63,228 nt of DNA from DHVE2 group archaeon (lineage in GTDB: Archaea > Thermoplasmatota > Thermoplasmata > Thermoplasmatales > Aciduliprofundaceae). The notes beneath the pieces were generated by a model. It was not told where the DNA came from, did not search any database, and worked only from the letters and a program-made list of their open reading frames with translations. Shown here piece by piece: positions 59,367 to 63,228 of the stretch (positions are counted from its first letter, which is position 1; the number at the start of each line of letters is the position of its first letter). Location: positions 1-63,228 of the forward strand of contig JALWRZ010000008.1 in NCBI GenBank assembly GCA_026993785.1, in the 5' to 3' direction. Made by a program: the position numbers and the translations under genes.

Positions 59367-62300
59367 ATGAGAAAAAGGATTCTTGTTATCTTGGTTCTAG
59401 GGCTCCTAATCTTCTCCAGCTTAGCAGCCATGGCCGCGACGTCTTCAGGGGCCCTACCAAAGATGAATAAAAAGGTTCAGGAGTTTCCAAAGATACTGCA
59501 GGTGGGAAAAAACCTTTATTTCATTGAGGGAAAGAGAGTCAAGGTTCTTGCAAGGAATGTGGTGGCTGAGAAGCATCTGAGTTTTAAAGGTGGTATCTAT
59601 CTAATCTACTCCATAGAGAAATGCAGGGAGCTATCCACATATTTTCTGAAATACGAGGGAGTATGGAGCGAGCCAGTTTATGTGGGTGGAGAATATGCGG
59701 ATCTTGCAGTAAGCAACCAAGGAATTTTTGTATCTTCTTCCATAGAGCACCACCCTTGGATTTACTTCAATCTTGGCAAAGGATGGAATAGGCAGAAGCT
59801 GGACGATGGATGGAGCACTGTTACGGCGGTATACGGAGGAAAGCAGGTAATTGTGGCATGGAGAGGCGAGCATGAGCTAAAAGTTGCTCTTCTAAAGAAT
59901 GGAAAATTCACAGAGCCCATAGTGGTGGACAAAGAGATGGCAGTGATAAGGGAGATAGGAATAATGAATCACCACATTGCAGTTCGTGAAGAGGGCTTGA
60001 ATTTCTGGTATATTCTGCGTTATACAACCCAGGATTTCATCAACTGGAATCTTGTGAAAATTAAGAAAGAAGCGAAAAATAACGAGGCGGAGAATCAAAA
60101 AATAGGGGTGCCCAAGCAGCATAAGGCCAAGTGGACATTTATGGTATATCTCAACGGTGATAACTCTCTCTCGGGAGCGTCTGATGGTGATATGGCAGAG
60201 ATGATGAGTGGTTACAACAACGCCTCTATAGACGATGTGAATCTCATCGCTCTCTGGGACAAGGCGGGCTATGGAGATTCAAAGCTTGTAAGGGTGTATC
60301 ACAATGGATATGAAGATATATCATCTCTTGCCTCATGGATGAGCAGCGAGGTGGATATGGGCAATGCGACCACACTGGTAAACTTTGTGACCTGGGTCGT
60401 TGAGAATTATCCTGCCGAGCACTACTTCCTGGATTTATGGGATCATGGAGGTCATTATTACGGAGCCATGTGGGACGATACCTCGGGGACGCATCTATCG
60501 CTGCAAGCGCTAAGAGATGCGGCATTGCACATAAAGCAAAATATTGGAAGGGATATAGATATCTGGGGCTACGATGCCTGTCTTATGAATGCCGGCGCTG
60601 ACAACTATCAGGTGAAGGAAGCGGCAAAAATAATTGTGGCTTCCGAGCACACTGAGGGTGGGGATGGCTGGGATTATGCAGCTCTTCTCTCCAATCTGAC
60701 TAATAATCCCAATCAAACGGCGGAGCAATTTGCCTATAATTTTGTGGTGCATGTGGATGATGAGTGGCACCATTACTCGGTGATGACCATGGCAGCCCTG
60801 AATGTATCTGCCTGGGACTATAATTTTATGCAGGCTTACAACTATCTTGCCCAAGCGATAAGGCATGTGGCGGGAAGCGAGAATGCTGCGATAAAGAATG
60901 CATTCAACTCTGCAGCTAAAGCAGACCCGGATTACTGGGTTACAGGCGTCGATTTAGGTGACTTTGCAAAACAGTTACTGAATTATGTGAATGACAGTAA
61001 TGTAAGATACTGGGCAGAAAGGTTGCTGGAGAATGTGAGCGGTAACGCGAGTAAAGGCATTCCTGCGGTGGTGATAAACTATTATGACTCGGATACCAAT
61101 GGAAGGAAGATTGTTATGGCGGAAACCGATTCTCTCCTGCTTGTGCAGATTTTCTCTGATGCCATGATATTCCGAGAGACCCAGTGGGATGAAATGATCA
61201 ATCAGGTTTACAACCTCTCCACGGATGATGAGAATCAGGAACCGCAGGTAACCATTACCTCGCCTTCAGATAATGAGGTGATTGAGCATTTAGGAACCTT
61301 GGAAATTAATGGTAGCGCGAGTGATCCAGACGGTTCGGTAGTGAGGGTGGAAGTTAAGCTGGACAAGGGAGACTGGATGGTTGCCAATGGAACGACGCTG
61401 TGGAGTTACGGGATAAATCTCTCATCTCTCTATCCCGGAGTTCATCATGTATTCGTTAGAAGCTTCGATGGAGACCTTTATTCCAGATATGCATCCATAA
61501 GCTTCAAGCTTAATGCAACCCCCGATTTGAAGGTAAGTAGCGTAACCTTAGATTCCAACGCCGTTAATGAGACCTCGGGAGGAAAGGTCAACATCACCGC
61601 TGAAATTGAGAATATTGGAAATTTCAAAGCCAGTAATGTTAAAGTGGCCTTCTACTACGATGTGATGGATGATGGCCATCTCATCTCTCTGGTAAATGCT
61701 GGTGACATAGAAAAGGGCGAAAAAGTTTCCGTTGTAGCCACTTGGAAACCTGTGAACGTGCTTCCAGGCAACCATAAAATAGTGGTGTATGTGGATCCTG
61801 AGAATTCCATTGCGGAGTCCAATGAGGAGAACAATATGAAAGTATCATCACCACTGCTTGTTATGGGATACGCCCTCCAGATAATGTGCATGGAGAATGA
61901 GTCTTATATACAGCCTCTAGAAAATACCTCTTACAGGATAGACATCTTGAATCTTGGAACCTTCTACGATACCTTTACCCTTGAGATTTCAAAGAGTGAC
62001 GGTTGGAGCGCTCAGCTATCGGCAGAGAGCATAACTCTTGCACCTGGAGAGAATGGAAGCGTGTATCTGCAGGTCGGATCTCCTTCTACGGCTAAGCCAG
62101 GAGATTACAGGATAATTGGCGTGTTAGCTATCTCACATGGCAACAGCACAAAGAGGGGTGAGATACTTACAACCACGCATATTCGCTCTCCCTATCTCCT
62201 CGTGGACGATGACGGTGGCGGACCTTGGGAAATTTATTTCGAGCAGGCACTGGATGCCAATGAATACCAGTACGATGTATGGGATGTATTTTCCAAGGGT

Positions 62301-63228
62301 TCACCCTCATATAAGGATCTTCTGCCCTATCAGCTTGTAATATGGAACATCGCCGATCAGTGGAGCGATACCCTGAGCCCTGATGATGAGAGGAATCTGG
62401 AAATTTACCTCGATTCCGGAGGCTCACTTTATCTCAGTTCCCAGGATTATCTCTACGAGCTGACTTGGGGATACAACGGAGAGATCCAGGAGGAATTTGT
62501 CAACGATTATCTTGGAGTGATTGGGGTGGTCAACGATGTGGGCTATACTTCTGTGGTTGGTGTAGAATCCAACCCCATTTCCGGAGAGTTTGGAGAGATT
62601 CAGCTTTCATATCCCTACTACAACTACGCTGATGAGATAAATATCTCTGGAGATGCCTCTCCTCTATTCCAAAATCCAGATGACGGTGCTATTGTCGGTG
62701 TGAATTACAAGGACAATAATTTCAGGACGGTGTTCACGCCCTTTGCATTTGAAGCTGTGGAGAATACTAACGCGACCATAGGAGCGAAGCTTATGTACAA
62801 CATAGTTGCCTGGTTAACAGGGGGAATGGAGAAAGCTCCGGCGTCTCCAAGAAATCCAAAGGCCGATGCATCGGGAGGCCCCGTGCATCTAACCTGGGAT
62901 AAGCCTCTTAATTCGCAGGTTACTAAATATAGGGTTTACAAGATGGTTCAGGGCAATTTCGTGCTGCTCGGCGAGACGCAGGGTAAGGAGTTTGTGGATA
63001 TCAATATTGAGGAGAACACCACCTACCAATACTATGTAACTGCGGTGAATTCCTATGGTGAATCAAGACCAAGCAGGATTGTGGAGGCAACCACACCTCT
63101 AGATACCGTTGCGCCAAAGATCACGTCCTACGGACCTGCGGATGTGGTGATAAATGATCGCAGTCCAACGCTGCAGATAAGCTATCACGATACAATATAC
63201 AGTGGCTTTTCGGAGATAAGTGTGAAGA
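59367..63228 (+). CDS. Secreted clostripain-family (C11) protease with Ig-like, CARDB and Fn3 domains, 3' end outside window
   Basis: An open frame of at least 1287 residues running off the right edge. A signal peptide covers residues 1-24. The catalytic C11 domain begins at about 255 (WTFMVYLNGDNSL), with the dyad His360 in LDLWDHGG and Cys405 in GYDACLMNA. Downstream are an Ig-like domain (EPQVTITSPSDNEVIEHLG, about 630-710), a CARDB domain (PDLKVSSVTLDSNAVN, about 715-830), a NEW3-like domain, a region with LLVDDDGGG, and an Fn3 domain (SPRNPKADASGGPVHLTWDKP). C11 proteases cleave after Arg/Lys. The ATG at 59367 begins the signal peptide; an ATG at 59359 is out of frame. Confidence 0.92.
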   Translation, partial: MRKRILVILVLGLLIFSSLAAMAATSSGALPKMNKKVQEFPKILQVGKNLYFIEGKRVKVLARNVVAEKHLSFKGGIYLIYSIEKCRELSTYFLKYEGVWSEPVYVGGEYADLAVSNQGIFVSSSIEHHPWIYFNLGKGWNRQKLDDGWSTVTAVYGGKQVIVAWRGEHELKVALLKNGKFTEPIVVDKEMAVIREIGIMNHHIAVREEGLNFWYILRYTTQDFINWNLVKIKKEAKNNEAENQKIGVPKQHKAKWTFMVYLNGDNSLSGASDGDMAEMMSGYNNASIDDVNLIALWDKAGYGDSKLVRVYHNGYEDISSLASWMSSEVDMGNATTLVNFVTWVVENYPAEHYFLDLWDHGGHYYGAMWDDTSGTHLSLQALRDAALHIKQNIGRDIDIWGYDACLMNAGADNYQVKEAAKIIVASEHTEGGDGWDYAALLSNLTNNPNQTAEQFAYNFVVHVDDEWHHYSVMTMAALNVSAWDYNFMQAYNYLAQAIRHVAGSENAAIKNAFNSAAKADPDYWVTGVDLGDFAKQLLNYVNDSNVRYWAERLLENVSGNASKGIPAVVINYYDSDTNGRKIVMAETDSLLLVQIFSDAMIFRETQWDEMINQVYNLSTDDENQEPQVTITSPSDNEVIEHLGTLEINGSASDPDGSVVRVEVKLDKGDWMVANGTTLWSYGINLSSLYPGVHHVFVRSFDGDLYSRYASISFKLNATPDLKVSSVTLDSNAVNETSGGKVNITAEIENIGNFKASNVKVAFYYDVMDDGHLISLVNAGDIEKGEKVSVVATWKPVNVLPGNHKIVVYVDPENSIAESNEENNMKVSSPLLVMGYALQIMCMENESYIQPLENTSYRIDILNLGTFYDTFTLEISKSDGWSAQLSAESITLAPGENGSVYLQVGSPSTAKPGDYRIIGVLAISHGNSTKRGEILTTTHIRSPYLLVDDDGGGPWEIYFEQALDANEYQYDVWDVFSKGSPSYKDLLPYQLVIWNIADQWSDTLSPDDERNLEIYLDSGGSLYLSSQDYLYELTWGYNGEIQEEFVNDYLGVIGVVNDVGYTSVVGVESNPISGEFGEIQLSYPYYNYADEINISGDASPLFQNPDDGAIVGVNYKDNNFRTVFTPFAFEAVENTNATIGAKLMYNIVAWLTGGMEKAPASPRNPKADASGGPVHLTWDKPLNSQVTKYRVYKMVQGNFVLLGETQGKEFVDINIEENTTYQYYVTAVNSYGESRPSRIVEATTPLDTVAPKITSYGPADVVINDRSPTLQISYHDTIYSGFSEISVK

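Overview
The window reads as the chromosome of a thermophilic, proteolytic euryarchaeon. Evidence: an Orc1/Cdc6 initiator, an eL41 ribosomal protein, a tRNA-Trp whose intron is a box C/D guide RNA, an H/ACA-like sRNA with a k-loop, a two-gene SufBC system, a tungsten-type aldehyde oxidoreductase, S26B signal peptidase, DUF2070, and archaeal TATA boxes that often lie 25-35 bases before the start codon (leaderless mRNAs). Large secreted cysteine proteases at both ends and the general gene content recall the Aciduliprofundum (DHVE2) group of Thermoplasmatota; that assignment is inference from memory.

Layout. 1-5.1 kb: a secreted papain-like protease with a NosD-type beta-helix tail (runs off the left edge), a GNAT acetyltransferase and a pentapeptide-repeat/potassium-channel fusion. 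5.1-10.3 kb: tRNA-Trp with guide intron, CDF cation exporter, eL41, M29-like peptidase, tRNA-Arg(UCU), ferredoxin, ACT-domain regulator, sufCB. 10.4-19.6 kb: zinc-ribbon protein, PPAT-ITPase fusion, surface PQQ-propeller protein, secreted unknown, AOR, SDR, Nudix, racemase and an enlarged signal peptidase. 19.6-23.4 kb: orc1/cdc6, hflX, folC, with origin-recognition-box-like sequences just upstream of orc1/cdc6. 23.5-28.5 kb: MFS carrier, a three-gene ABC-2 exporter, an H/ACA-like RNA and S-adenosylhomocysteine hydrolase.

28.7-44.2 kb is an accessory, defence-rich island interrupted by tRNA-Leu(UAG). Its left part holds a large winged-helix protein, a ribbon-helix-helix regulator, two DNA methyltransferases with a candidate restriction enzyme, a 37-residue mini-gene and a DUF4143-type ATPase. 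Its right part holds a repeat-rich intergenic region (many CGAAAC motifs), an unknown 266-residue protein, and a tightly overlapping operon hsdR-hsdM-hsdS followed by two uncharacterised genes. The HsdR subunit carries an unusual carboxypeptidase-regulatory-like beta-sandwich insert. The two extra genes at the end of the type I operon are the best candidate for an undescribed defence module.

44.4-63.2 kb returns to core genes: threonine synthase, two CPA2-type cation/proton antiporters, DUF402, HAD hydrolase, MFS carrier, DUF123 GIY-YIG-like protein, PfkB kinase, a membrane-embedded Cas4-like nuclease, DUF2070, a glycerol operon (glycerol kinase, two flavoprotein dehydrogenase subunits, DUF1667) and a secreted clostripain-family protease that runs off the right edge. 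No rRNA, CRISPR array or insertion sequence was seen. All calls come from reading motifs by eye; no database search was run.
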